From Streptomyces aurantiacus (GTDB lineage Bacteria; Actinomycetota; Actinomycetes; Streptomycetales; Streptomycetaceae), in contig NZ_CP114283.1 in assembly GCF_027107535.1 (NCBI RefSeq), forward strand, positions 9,300,001 to 9,364,000: DNA of 64,000 bases. Direction: 5' to 3'. Position 1 is the stretch's first letter, and every line of letters starts with the position of its first letter. Below the pieces are notes generated by a model. The model had not been told where the DNA came from. It saw nothing but the letters and a program-made list of their open reading frames with translations, and did no database searches. Made by a program: the position numbers and the translations under genes. Below are positions 33,520-44,559 of the stretch, piece by piece.

Positions 33520-33552
33520 CCCGGTCCGGGGCAGTTCACCGGACCGGGTTTT
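33520..33552 (+). terminator. Terminator of DUF3073 gene
   Basis: CCCGGTCCGG/CCGGACCGGG followed by TTTT. Confidence 0.88.
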
Positions 33553-33602
33553 GCGCGTGGTCGCTCCGCTGGTTGCGGGGTCCCCTGCGGGGGCTTGTCC
33601 GA

Positions 33603-33651
33603 CTGCGGGTTCGCCGTGGCTGGTCGCGCCGTTCCCCGCGCCCCTTTGAGG
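33603..33651. repeat. Dispersed Streptomyces intergenic repeat, copy 2
   Basis: This segment contains TGGCTGGTCGCGCCGTTCCC then CGCGCCCCT and matches the copy at 23592-23640 with a few changes. It also lies in a gap between convergent genes (DUF3073 and purM). Confidence 0.7.
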
Positions 33652-33705
33652 CTGCGCGGGTTCCCGCGCCCTGGTGGGGCGCCCTCGTCGAGTGGCTCGT
33701 CGCGC

Positions 33706-34776
33706 CTAGCGGGGCGCGTAGTCGTTGATCAGGGCCGCGCCCGTCTCGTGGTCGTCGCGGGCCGTGATCTCGCCCGCCACCCAGGCCTCCAGGCCGCGGT
33801 CGGCGAGCGTGGCGAGGGCCGCGTCCGTGGACTCCTCCGGCACGATCGCGATCATGCCGACGCCCATGTTCAGCGTCTTCTCCAGCTCCAGGCGCTCGAC
33901 CCGGCCCGTGGTGCCGACGAGGTCGAAGACGGGGGCCGGGGTCCACGTCGCGCGGTCCACGATGGCGTGCAGGCCGTCCGGGATCACGCGGGCCAGGTTG
34001 GCCGCCAGTCCGCCGCCCGTGACGTGCGAGTACGCGTGCACGTCGGTCGTGCGGGTCAGCGCCAGGCAGTCCAGCGAGTAGATCCTGGTGGGCTCCAGGA
34101 GCTCCTCGCCGAGCGTGCGGCCGAACTCGGCGACGTGCTGGTCGAGCTTCAGCTTCGCCCGGTCGAAGAGGACGTGCCGGACGAGCGAGTACCCGTTCGA
34201 GTGAAGGCCGGAGGCCGCCATGGCGATCACCGCGTCACCCTTACGGATACGATCCGCGCCCAGCAGCCGGTCGGCCTCCACCACGCCCGTACCGGCGCCG
34301 GCGACGTCGAAGTCGTCCGGGCCCAGCAGACCGGGGTGCTCGGCCGTCTCGCCGCCCACGAGGGCGCAGCCCGCGAGGACACAGCCCTCGGCGATGCCCT
34401 TCACGATGGCGGCCACGCGCTCCGGGTGGACCTTGCCGACACAGATGTAGTCGGTCATGAAGAGCGGCTCGGCGCCGCACACCACGATGTCGTCCATGAC
34501 CATCGCGACCAGGTCGTGGCCGATCGTGTCGTACACGCCGAGCTGCCGGGCGAGGTCGACCTTCGTGCCCACGCCGTCCGTGGCGGAGGCCAGGAGCGGG
34601 CGCTCGTACCGCTTGAGGGCGGAGGCGTCGAAGAGGCCGGCGAAACCGCCGAGGCCGCCGAGGACCTCGGGGCGCTGCGTCTTCTTCACCCACTCCTTCA
34701 TGAGCTCCACGGCGCGGTCGCCCGCCTCGATGTCGACGCCTGCGCTCGCGTAGCTGGCACCAGTTGTCTCAGACAT
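33706..34776 (-). CDS. purM: Phosphoribosylaminoimidazole synthetase (AIR synthase)
   Basis: PurM closes the imidazole ring, converting FGAM to AIR with ATP, the fifth step of purine synthesis. It has 356 residues, the usual length. The signatures YERPLLASATDGVGTK, DDIVVCGAEPLFMTDYI and GGETAEHPG mark the ATP and substrate sites, and GHVTGGG-like (SHVTGGGLAANL) the C-terminal part. The start is ATG 34776. It follows purF by 52 bases on the same strand, so the two form an operon. Confidence 0.97.
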   Translation of the reverse strand: MSETTGASYASAGVDIEAGDRAVELMKEWVKKTQRPEVLGGLGGFAGLFDASALKRYERPLLASATDGVGTKVDLARQLGVYDTIGHDLVAMVMDDIVVCGAEPLFMTDYICVGKVHPERVAAIVKGIAEGCVLAGCALVGGETAEHPGLLGPDDFDVAGAGTGVVEADRLLGADRIRKGDAVIAMAASGLHSNGYSLVRHVLFDRAKLKLDQHVAEFGRTLGEELLEPTRIYSLDCLALTRTTDVHAYSHVTGGGLAANLARVIPDGLHAIVDRATWTPAPVFDLVGTTGRVERLELEKTLNMGVGMIAIVPEESTDAALATLADRGLEAWVAGEITARDDHETGAALINDYAPR

Positions 34777-34828
34777 GACGGTGAGAACTTTCGTGTCGTA
34801 CTGCAGGTGAGCAGGTGGAACGGGCTGC

Positions 34829-36355
34829 CTACGGACGGCGGATCGCGTCGGCCGCGGCCGTGGCCGCGGGACCCGCGGCGAGCTCGGTCTCCAGGAGCTG
34901 CTTGCCGAGCAGCTCCGGGTCCGGGAGGTCCATCGGGTACTCGCCGTCGAAGCAGGCACGGCAGAGGTTCGGCTTGTCGATGGCGGTGGCCTCGATCATG
35001 CCGTCGATGGAGATGTACGAAAGGGAGTCGGCGCCGAGCGAGGTGCCGATCTCCTCGATGCTCATGCCGTTGGCGATCAGCTCGGCGCGCGTCGCGAAGT
35101 CGATCCCGAAGAAGCAGGGCCACTTCACGGGGGGCGAGGAGATCCGGATGTGGACCTCCGCCGCGCCCGCTTCACGGAGCATGCGGACCAGCGCGCGCTG
35201 GGTGTTGCCGCGGACGATCGAGTCGTCGACGACGACCAGGCGCTTGCCCTTGATGACTTCCTTGAGCGGATTCAGCTTCAGACGGATGCCCAGCTGGCGG
35301 ATGGTCTGTGAAGGCTGGATGAAGGTCCGGCCCACGTACGCGTTCTTCACGAGACCGGCACCGAACGGGATGCCGGAGGCCTCCGCGTAACCGATCGCGG
35401 CGGGCGTGCCCGATTCCGGGGTCGCTATGACCAGATCGGCGTCGACCGGAGCTTCCTTGGCGAGCTTGCGGCCCATCTCGACACGCGAGAGGTACACGTT
35501 CCGGCCGGCGATGTCGGTGTCCGGGCGGGCCAGGTACACGTACTCGAAGACGCAGCCCTTGGGCTTCGCTTCCGCGAATCGGGAGGTTCGCAGGCCGTTC
35601 TCGTCGATGGCGACGAACTCGCCCGGCTCGATCTCGCGGACGTAGGCGGCGCCGCAGATGTCGAGGGCGGCGGACTCGGAGGCGACGACCCAGCCGCGCT
35701 CCAGGCGGCCGAGGACCAGCGGGCGGATGCCCTGCGGGTCACGGGCGGCGTAGAGGGTGTGCTCATCCATGAAGACGAGGGAGAAGGCGCCCTTGACCTG
35801 CGGGAGGACCTTCGCGGAGGCCTCTTCTATGGTCAGCGGCTTGCCGTCGTCGTCGACCTGGGCGGCCAGCAGGGCCGTGAGCAGGTCGGTGTCGTTGGTC
35901 GCCGCCACACGCGGGGTGCGGCCCTCCTGCTTGGGGAGGTCGGCGACCATTCCGGCGAGTTCCGCCGTGTTGACCAGGTTGCCGTTGTGGCCGAGCGCGA
36001 TCGAGCCGTGCGCGGTGGCACGGAACGTCGGCTGGGCGTTCTCCCAGGTGGAGGCCCCGGTGGTCGAGTAGCGGGCGTGTCCGACCGCGATATGACCGAG
36101 CAGGGAACCGAGGGACGCCTCGTCGAAGACCTGGGACACAAGGCCCATGTCCTTGAAGACGAGGATCTGTGAGCCGTTGCTGACCGCGATACCCGCGGAC
36201 TCCTGGCCTCGATGCTGTAGGGCGTAGAGCCCGAAGTAAGTGAGCTTGGCGACCTCTTCACCGGGAGCCCAGACTCCGAAGACGCCGCAAGCGTCCTGGG
36301 GTCCTTTCTCGCCGGGGAGCAGATCATGACTGAGTCGACCGTCACCACGTGGCAC
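34829..36355 (-). CDS. purF: Amidophosphoribosyltransferase
   Basis: PurF makes phosphoribosylamine from PRPP and glutamine, the committed and feedback-controlled step of purine synthesis. It has 508 residues. Cys23 (QDACGVFGVW) becomes the N-terminal nucleophile after removal of a 22-residue propeptide. The PRPP motif VVVDDSIVRGNTQR and Cys residues near NLCRACFDGEYP, which may hold the Fe-S cluster of this class, are present. The start is GTG 36355; TACACT lies seven bases upstream and there is no ribosome site, so the purF-purM message is probably leaderless. Confidence 0.97.
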   Translation of the reverse strand: MPRGDGRLSHDLLPGEKGPQDACGVFGVWAPGEEVAKLTYFGLYALQHRGQESAGIAVSNGSQILVFKDMGLVSQVFDEASLGSLLGHIAVGHARYSTTGASTWENAQPTFRATAHGSIALGHNGNLVNTAELAGMVADLPKQEGRTPRVAATNDTDLLTALLAAQVDDDGKPLTIEEASAKVLPQVKGAFSLVFMDEHTLYAARDPQGIRPLVLGRLERGWVVASESAALDICGAAYVREIEPGEFVAIDENGLRTSRFAEAKPKGCVFEYVYLARPDTDIAGRNVYLSRVEMGRKLAKEAPVDADLVIATPESGTPAAIGYAEASGIPFGAGLVKNAYVGRTFIQPSQTIRQLGIRLKLNPLKEVIKGKRLVVVDDSIVRGNTQRALVRMLREAGAAEVHIRISSPPVKWPCFFGIDFATRAELIANGMSIEEIGTSLGADSLSYISIDGMIEATAIDKPNLCRACFDGEYPMDLPDPELLGKQLLETELAAGPAATAAADAIRRP

Positions 36356-36362
36356 GCCACCG

Positions 36363-36368
36363 AGTGTA
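36363..36368 (-). promoter_or_regulatory. -10 box of purF, near-leaderless
   Basis: TACACT on the minus strand lies seven bases before the GTG start. I see no copy here of the inverted repeat found upstream of purS. Confidence 0.55.
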
Positions 36369-36438
36369 GGCGAGATCGACCACTGGTCCGAATTGGGGAA
36401 CCCCCCGAGCGGCGCCGCGGGGGCGCCGCCGACGGGGA

Positions 36439-37296
36439 TCACTTCGTGGCGACTGCTTCCACGCTCATGCCGTTCTCGCTGGTCAGGGTGAGGGTGCTGC
36501 CCTTCAGCTGGTACTTCACCGTGCTGCCGAAGAGCTTCAGCAGGGCCCGCTCGGTGTCCATGAGTGAGTCGGAGCACATCTTCCGGGTGGTGCCCGCCGT
36601 GCCCAGAGTGATACTGCCGTCGCCGACCGTGGCCTTCGCCGTCACCTTGTTGCAGCCGAGCTGGCCGCGGACGGCTCCTTCGTCGAAGGTGAGATGGACC
36701 TTGCCGTCGGCCTGGGAGGAGAGGGCGACGGGGGATCCGCCCTTCGAGGCGTCCTTCACCATGGCGGTGACGTTCCACTTCGTGCCCTGGAGTTCGGCCG
36801 GCTTGTCGGCGGTGAGGTTCACGGTGGTCCCGTCCTGCGTGGTGAGCGTCAGCTTGTCGTCGTCGACCGCGGCCTTGATCGTGCTGTTGGAGATGGCCTT
36901 GCCGAGCTGCGACTCGAAGTCCATCGCCCCCTCGCTCGTACAGGCCATCTTGGTCTTGATGGTGTCGTCGCCGATCGTGATCGTGTCGCCCTTGATCTCG
37001 GCGCTCGCCCCGAAGCGGTTGCAGCCGTAGTTGCCGCCCACCTTGCCGTCCTTGGCGAACTCGACGTGGGCGCCGGCCGGGGCGTCGTGCTTGGTGCCGT
37101 CGACGGTCACGCTCTCCACGTTCCACTGCTTGCCGGTGATCCCGGTGGCCTGCCGGGTGCCGACGGAACCGGAACCGGAGTCCTTGCCGCCGCTCTCCGT
37201 GCCGCAGGCGGCTGTGGCGAGGAGTCCGGTGACCGCCAGGGCGCTGAGACCGGCTCGGGTGCTGAGGACGCTGAGGTTGAGTCGCTGCGTGTGCAT
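36439..37296 (-). CDS. META-domain lipoprotein, two domains
   Basis: A secreted lipoprotein of 285 residues. The signal (RAGLSALAVTGLLATAAC) ends in a lipobox Cys at about residue 31. Two META/HslJ-like domains follow (about 55-165 and 168-283), each with the GCN motif (NYGCNRF, QLGCNKV) and the paired W-x-V opening (KQWNVESV, TKWNVTAM). Such domains occur in heat-shock and envelope-stress proteins. The start is ATG 37296. It is downstream of the mycothiol-dependent-type gene on the same strand. Function: surface protein, possibly stress related. Confidence 0.87.
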   Translation of the reverse strand: MHTQRLNLSVLSTRAGLSALAVTGLLATAACGTESGGKDSGSGSVGTRQATGITGKQWNVESVTVDGTKHDAPAGAHVEFAKDGKVGGNYGCNRFGASAEIKGDTITIGDDTIKTKMACTSEGAMDFESQLGKAISNSTIKAAVDDDKLTLTTQDGTTVNLTADKPAELQGTKWNVTAMVKDASKGGSPVALSSQADGKVHLTFDEGAVRGQLGCNKVTAKATVGDGSITLGTAGTTRKMCSDSLMDTERALLKLFGSTVKYQLKGSTLTLTSENGMSVEAVATK

Positions 37297-37382
37297 GCCG
37301 CTTTGACGGGACGGGTGGGGTGCTTGGTTCCCTCGACGGGTAACGGCCGCGCAACGGCCGAACCGGGGCCCGGAAGCGGAGC

Positions 37383-38180
37383 TCAGCTCATGAGGGGAAG
37401 CAGTCCGCCGAGGTCGGCGCGTTCTCCGCTCGCGCTGACCTTCGCGCCGTCGAGGGCCGTCTTCCACTCGGTGCGCCCGGTCGCGAGCCGGATCCACGTC
37501 AGCGGATCCGTCTCGACGACGTTGGGCGGGGTGCCGCGGGTGTGGCGCGGGCCCGCCACGCACTGCACGACGGCGTACGGCGGCACGCGCACCTCCGTGG
37601 AGGCGCCGGGCGCCTTCGCGGCGAGCGCGTCGGCGAGGAGGCGGGTGCACGCGGCGAGGGCCTGCCGGTCGTACGGCACGTCGAGTCCCGGGACGGCCGC
37701 GTTCAGGTCGTCGGTGTGGACGACCAGCTCCACCGTGCGGGTGACGAGATGGTCGGTCAGGGTCATCGCTCCCACCCGCGTGACCAGCAGCCGCCCGGCC
37801 GGGGCGTCCGGCAGGCGTTCGGTGAGGCGGGCCGACGTGCGCTCGTACAGGGCGTCCAGGTCCGGCTCGGCGGCGGCGAGCGTACGTACGTCGTCGTCGA
37901 TCTCACCGGCTCGCGGCGCGGTGGCGAACGGCCAGTCGAGCAGGGCGAACGCGGGCCCGGCGGGCTCGTCCTGGTCGAGGCCCCGGCTCACGGCCTCCGC
38001 CGCCATGGCGAGGTGCACGGCCAGCTCGCGCACGGTCCAGTCGCCGAGCCTCGTCGGCCCTGCGAGCTGCTCGGAGGTCAGGCCTTGTACCGCAGCCCGT
38101 ACGTTCCCGAGCTGTGCGAGGACCGCCGCTCGTGTCTTCGCCGGGTCGTAGGTACGGGTGCGCTTCTTGGCCGGGGGCAT
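37383..38180 (-). CDS. Maleylpyruvate isomerase family, mycothiol-dependent type
   Basis: A protein of 265 residues with the DinB/MDMPI fold. TRLGDWTVRELAVHLAMAAEAV supplies the conserved His of the metal site in the N-terminal helix bundle. VELVVHTDDLNAAV gives a second His region. The C-terminal part is a small sterol-carrier-like domain, so it resembles actinobacterial 'sterol carrier family' proteins of this locus. The enzyme would act on a small molecule with mycothiol; the substrate is unknown. The start is ATG 38180. Confidence 0.82.
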   Translation of the reverse strand: MPPAKKRTRTYDPAKTRAAVLAQLGNVRAAVQGLTSEQLAGPTRLGDWTVRELAVHLAMAAEAVSRGLDQDEPAGPAFALLDWPFATAPRAGEIDDDVRTLAAAEPDLDALYERTSARLTERLPDAPAGRLLVTRVGAMTLTDHLVTRTVELVVHTDDLNAAVPGLDVPYDRQALAACTRLLADALAAKAPGASTEVRVPPYAVVQCVAGPRHTRGTPPNVVETDPLTWIRLATGRTEWKTALDGAKVSASGERADLGGLLPLMS

Positions 38181-38190
38181 GGCGGTGAGC

Positions 38191-39588
38191 CTAGTCCGCG
38201 CGGAACGCGGAGGGCTCGGGATATTTCACGTCGGTGCAGTTCCGGCGGGCGGTGATGTCGTCGACGTAGGCGTGGAAGAGGGCCTTCAGGCGCTTCTCGA
38301 CGATCTCGTCGTACGGGTAGTCGACGCTCAGGGTGTGGAGGGCCGGCTCACCCCCGCAGGTGGAGGAGGCCCACCACACGCCCGCGGCACGGTCGCGGCC
38401 CGCGGTGCCGGGGCGCACCTGGGTCTGGTCGTCGCCGAGGCCGTCCTCGGTGACGACCTCCCGGGCCTCGTCGCCGAAGAAGGACGCGCTCTCCATCCAC
38501 CAGGGCGCGACCCGCAGCACGTCCCGCAACGTCGCGCCGCGGTGTTCATCCTCGGTGAGGCCGGGCAGGACACTCCTGACCTGCTTCTCGCTCACCGCCA
38601 GGAGGCACTTCTCGGTGAAGCTCTGCTCGCCGACCGGTGCGTCGAGGGCGCGGTCGGGGAGCCGGCCCCGGCCCTCGCGTGCGGTGAAGTCGCGGAACCA
38701 GCGGCAGGTGCCCCGGGCCTTCGCCGAGTCCACCAGCCGGGGGTGCGGGACGTAGAGCCTCGGGAAAGAGACGGGCACGGGCTTCTCGGCGGTGCAGCCC
38801 AGTTCGTGGGCGGCCTTGAAGGCGGCGTCGTGGGCGAGCTCGATCAGGGCCTGACGGTCCTGGAACGTGATGTCGTCGTAGTAGCCCTCGGCCATGACGT
38901 TCACGGACGTGGTGCCGCCCTTGCCGGCGCCTCCGCCCGTCCCCTCGCCCGACTCTTCACCCGTCCCCTCGTCCGTCCCTTCGCCCGTCGTGCAGAGGGC
39001 CTTCACGGTGGCGCTGTTGTCGTCGTAGTGACCGAGTGCGCCCTCGTCCACCTCGGCGTCCTCGATCGGGTGTTCCGGCGCCTCGTCGGCCTCGCGGGTC
39101 AGGTCGCCGTCGGTCTCGCGTATCCGCTCGTCGAACGGGTCGCGCGTCCAGCCGCTGACGATGTTGGCGTACCGGTCGCTGGGGTTCGTGTAGACGGTCA
39201 GCACGAAGTGCCCGTACGAGGTGCCCGGTTCGTCGACCCGGTAGATCACGCAGGTGCCGGGCAGCGAGCCGACCGTGAAGCTGTCGTCGGCGTCGGTGCC
39301 CGCGCGGGCCCGGTGCGTGCCGCCGTTGAGGTCGAGCACCTTGTCCGGGTCGACCAGACCGCCGCACGCCTCGCTGACCCGCTCCCGGCTCGCGGCCCGG
39401 TCCCGCAGGTCGGAGACCTCCAGCCACAGCCCCCAGCCGCCCGCGCCGATGCCGAACACCGCTGTCAGGGCGACGAGTTGGTTGAGCACGTTGCGCGGCC
39501 GGCTGCCCCGGTCGGGGGTCAGCAGGCGGGAGCGCGGGAATGGCACGTACCGGGCGGAGTCCGGGGTGCGCTCGGACTGGGAATTCAC
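38191..39588 (-). CDS. Single-pass membrane protein of unknown function
   Basis: A protein of 465 residues starting at GTG 39588. A short cytoplasmic part is followed by a membrane helix at about 35-55 (LNQLVALTAVFGIGAGGWGLWL), then a large extracytoplasmic region. Eight or so Cys, acidic linkers (GEGTDEGTGEESGEGTGGGAG) and repeated DRxA/WF patterns suggest two related beta-rich domains: CGGLVDPDKV ... GTCVIYRVDEPG in the first and CRWFRDFTAREG in the second. It is not recognised. It ends ten bases before the mycothiol-type gene begins, so the two may be co-transcribed. Confidence 0.75.
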   Translation of the reverse strand: MNSQSERTPDSARYVPFPRSRLLTPDRGSRPRNVLNQLVALTAVFGIGAGGWGLWLEVSDLRDRAASRERVSEACGGLVDPDKVLDLNGGTHRARAGTDADDSFTVGSLPGTCVIYRVDEPGTSYGHFVLTVYTNPSDRYANIVSGWTRDPFDERIRETDGDLTREADEAPEHPIEDAEVDEGALGHYDDNSATVKALCTTGEGTDEGTGEESGEGTGGGAGKGGTTSVNVMAEGYYDDITFQDRQALIELAHDAAFKAAHELGCTAEKPVPVSFPRLYVPHPRLVDSAKARGTCRWFRDFTAREGRGRLPDRALDAPVGEQSFTEKCLLAVSEKQVRSVLPGLTEDEHRGATLRDVLRVAPWWMESASFFGDEAREVVTEDGLGDDQTQVRPGTAGRDRAAGVWWASSTCGGEPALHTLSVDYPYDEIVEKRLKALFHAYVDDITARRNCTDVKYPEPSAFRAD

Positions 39589-39724
39589 GCGCTGCCCTTC
39601 GAGCGGTCGGGCGGTCGACGAATGCGGTACGGGCCGGGAAGGTGCGCCCGACGCGGGTGGGGAGTGGGCCGACCGCCATGCGGGACCGGCACCGCCCCTC
39701 CCCCTCAAAACCTCGCCGAAGTTA

Positions 39725-40648
39725 TCAGCAGGCCTCGCGGGCGGCGGTGGGCGTTCCCTCACTCACCCCGCTCACCCCGGTCACCCCAGGCACCGCGGAC
39801 GGCACGTCCGAAGCCGTGAACGTCTCGCCGTCGGCCGGAACACCGATGCCCCGCCAGGTGAACGGGACACCGCGGGCCGAGTCCGGGTCCGGACCGTCCA
39901 TCAGCTGGAAGTGGACGTGGGGTTCGGTGGAGTTGCCCGAGTTGCCGCAGCGGGCGATCTGCCGTCCCGCCCTGACACGGTCGCCGGGCCGGACGGTGAC
40001 GGAGCCCCGCCGCAGGTGCGCGTACATCGCGTACACCCCGTCGCCCAGGTCGAGTACGACGTGGTTGCCGGTGATCCAGGACGCGCCGCCGGTCTCCCTG
40101 ACCGCGGCCTCGACCAGCATCAAGTAGGCGAGCGCCGGCAGGGAGTTGCGGCTGAGATGGTCGCGCATCCGGTCGGACGCGTGCACGACCGTGGCGTCCG
40201 CCACCGCGAACACCGGCTCGTCGTACGCGGGGAAGGCACGACCGTGCCGGACGACCGGCCAGAGCATGGCGAAGGCGGGCCGCCTCCTTCCGTCTGCGCG
40301 AGCGGCGCCGGGCTCGGCGGGCTCGGCGGGCTCGGCCACGATGTCGATCGCGTACGTCTGGCCGTAGGCGTGCGTGCCATGGCTCGGCACCTTGGTGGCC
40401 GGGCTGTTCAGCGCGGCCCAACGGCCCCTGACCGGCGGCTCCACCTCGACCGGGGCGCGGTCGGCGGACTCGCGCCGGGGCCCGGTCCGGCTCACGGCCA
40501 GCCCGAGGGCGAACGACACGAGGAGGGGCACGAAGGCCCACGCCCAGTCGATCGGGTAGCCGGGCACGAGGGCGTCGGCCAGGACCATGCCGAAGAAGGT
40601 CAGTTGCAGCAACCGGTACAGGATCATCGCGGTCTTGCGGACGGTCAT
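39725..40648 (-). CDS. M23 family peptidase, membrane-bound
   Basis: A protein of 307 residues with two N-terminal membrane helices (about 8-28, 32-50) and a LytM/M23-like domain. The zinc-site pattern is visible as HGTHAYGQTYAIDI (His and Asp) and EPHVHFQLM (HxH) near residue 245. The domain is split by an insert of about 80 residues, as in membrane M23 proteins that act on lipid- or wall-bound peptides. It follows the ArsR-type gene by 33 bases, so that regulator likely controls it. Start ATG 40648. Confidence 0.82.
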   Translation of the reverse strand: MTVRKTAMILYRLLQLTFFGMVLADALVPGYPIDWAWAFVPLLVSFALGLAVSRTGPRRESADRAPVEVEPPVRGRWAALNSPATKVPSHGTHAYGQTYAIDIVAEPAEPAEPGAARADGRRRPAFAMLWPVVRHGRAFPAYDEPVFAVADATVVHASDRMRDHLSRNSLPALAYLMLVEAAVRETGGASWITGNHVVLDLGDGVYAMYAHLRRGSVTVRPGDRVRAGRQIARCGNSGNSTEPHVHFQLMDGPDPDSARGVPFTWRGIGVPADGETFTASDVPSAVPGVTGVSGVSEGTPTAAREAC

Positions 40649-40681
40649 GGCTCCCCCATGGGCCGAGAGTGGTCGATTGCC

Positions 40682-41173
40682 TCAGACCGGCTGCACCGTG
40701 GCCAGCGCCACGAGGAGGGGCACGACACGGCTGCCCGGAATCTCGTAGCGCCCGCGCCCCGCCTGACGCAGCCAGCCCGCCGCGGTCAACTGCCGCAGAT
40801 GGTGGTAGATCTGGCCGCTCGTCCCCACGTCGTCGAGCCCGGCCAGCTCGGTGGCCGTGCGCCGGCCGCCGAGGATCTCGCGCAGCAGCCGCAGCCGCAT
40901 GGCGTGGCCGAGCGCGGCGAACGCCTCGGCCGCCTCGCTCCAGTCGGCGTCGAGCAACTGCCCGGTGAGCAGGCCGTACTGCCACTCGTACCGCTCCTCG
41001 GTCGGCAGCCGTACCGAGCCCGTGAACAGCACTCCGCCGTCCGCCTCGTGGGCCAGTTGCGTCTTGAGCCCCTCGAGAGCCCAGAAGTCGCCGGCGCCCA
41101 CGCGCGGGGAGGGCCCGTCCTCCAGGGCGTCGAGACGCCGCTCCAGTTCCGCGACGCGTTGCTCCAGATCCAT
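40682..41173 (-). CDS. ArsR-type helix-turn-helix regulator
   Basis: A regulator of 163 residues. An N-terminal coiled segment (LEQRVAELERRLDALED) precedes a winged helix at about 85-150 (LGHAMRLRLLREILGGRRTATELAGLDDVGTSGQIYHHLRQLTAAGWL). There is no Cys-rich metal site, so it is unlikely to be a classic metal sensor. It is the first gene of an operon with an M23 membrane peptidase. A perfect 18-base palindrome lies just before its start, consistent with autoregulation. Confidence 0.85.
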   Translation of the reverse strand: MDLEQRVAELERRLDALEDGPSPRVGAGDFWALEGLKTQLAHEADGGVLFTGSVRLPTEERYEWQYGLLTGQLLDADWSEAAEAFAALGHAMRLRLLREILGGRRTATELAGLDDVGTSGQIYHHLRQLTAAGWLRQAGRGRYEIPGSRVVPLLVALATVQPV

Positions 41174-41180
41174 GCGTCGA

Positions 41181-41198
41181 GATTACGTAATTACGTAA
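41181..41198. promoter_or_regulatory. 18-base perfect palindrome before the ArsR-type gene
   Basis: ATTACGTAATTACGTAAT is its own reverse complement and contains two TTACGTAA units sharing the centre. It begins seven bases upstream of the ATG, in an AT-rich island within very GC-rich DNA. A repressor dimer or two dimers could bind it. Confidence 0.85.
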
Positions 41199-41321
41199 TA
41201 ATGAGCAAGAGGAGTTGGAAGGCCGTCGGGGCGCCGCCCGCGCGGGCACGCGGAAGGCCCCGCCCGGAGATCCGGACGGGGCCCACTACCGCGTACGACT
41301 GCCGCGGAACCGGCGGACTAC

Positions 41322-43594
<2,273 letters not shown>

Positions 43595-43598
<4 letters not shown>

Positions 43599-44299
43599 GC
43601 GTTGACCAGCTTCTTGAGGATCGAGGTGAAGAAGGGGAGGCCGTCGGTGCGGCCGGACCCGATGAGCGGCTCGACCGCGTGCTCGGGGTGCGGCATCAGA
43701 CCGACGACGTTGCCGGCCTCGTTCGAGATGCCGGCGATGTCCCGCAGCGAGCCGTTCGGGTTGCCGTAGCCGTCCGCCGAGTCGCCGTCGACCACGTAAC
43801 GGAAGGCGACCCGGCCCTCCGCCTCCAGCATGTCGAGGGTGTGCTCGTCGGCGACGTACCGCCCGTCCATGTTCTTCAGCGGGATGTTGATCTCCTGGCC
43901 GGACTCGTAGTCGGCGGTCCAGGCGGTCGCCGCGTTCTCCACCCGCAGTTTCTGGTCACGGCAGATGAAGTGCAGGTGGTCGTTGCCGAGCATCGCGCCG
44001 GGCAGCAGATGGGCCTCGGTGAGGATCTGGAAGCCGTTGCAGATGCCGAGTACCGGCATTCCCGACTTCGCCTGCTCGATGAGGGTCTCCATCACGGGCG
44101 AGAAGCGCGCGATCGATCCGGCGCGCAGATAGTCGCCGTACGAGAAACCGCCGCACAGCACCACCGCGTCGACCTGCTTGAGGTCCTTGTCCTTGTGCCA
44201 GAGAGCGACGGGTTCGGCACCGGCGAGCTTGATCGCGCGCTGCGTGTCCCGGTCGTCGAGGCTTCCCGGGAAAGTGACGACGCCAATACGAGCGGTCAC
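43595..44299 (-). CDS. purQ: Phosphoribosylformylglycinamidine synthase I (glutaminase)
   Basis: Class I glutamine amidotransferase of 234 residues providing ammonia for PurL. It has the nucleophile Cys in LGICNGFQ (near 86), and His-Glu in [10 protein letters not shown] near the C-terminus. [16 protein letters not shown] is typical of PurQ. The start GTG 44299 overlaps the purS end (ATGA-like, four bases), and its own stop overlaps the purL start. The whole purSQL unit is thus translationally coupled. Confidence 0.97.
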
Positions 44300-44559
44300 T
44301 TTCCGGCCTCCGCGACTTCCTCGACCTTGACGGTGAAGTCTTCGATCACGGTGTTGGCGAGGAAGGATTCGGCGAGTTCATGGATGCGGGCGAGGGCGGC
44401 GTCGTCCACCGGTCCGTCCACTTCCAGTTCGAATCGCTTTCCCTGACGTACGTCGGAGATGCCTTCGAAACCGAGGCGCGGCAGTGCACGCTGCACCGCC
44501 TGGCCCTGGGGGTCGAGGATCTCCGGCTTGAGCATGACGTCGACTACGACGCGTGCCAC
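44296..44559 (-). CDS. purS: PurS subunit of FGAM synthase
   Basis: The small structural subunit (87 residues) that bridges PurL and PurQ. It starts [22 protein letters not shown] at GTG 44559, five bases after GGGAG; an in-frame GTG two codons upstream lies within that ribosome site. The family length is about 80-85. It is the first gene of the purSQL operon. Confidence 0.93.
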   Translation of the reverse strand: MARVVVDVMLKPEILDPQGQAVQRALPRLGFEGISDVRQGKRFELEVDGPVDDAALARIHELAESFLANTVIEDFTVKVEEVAEAGK

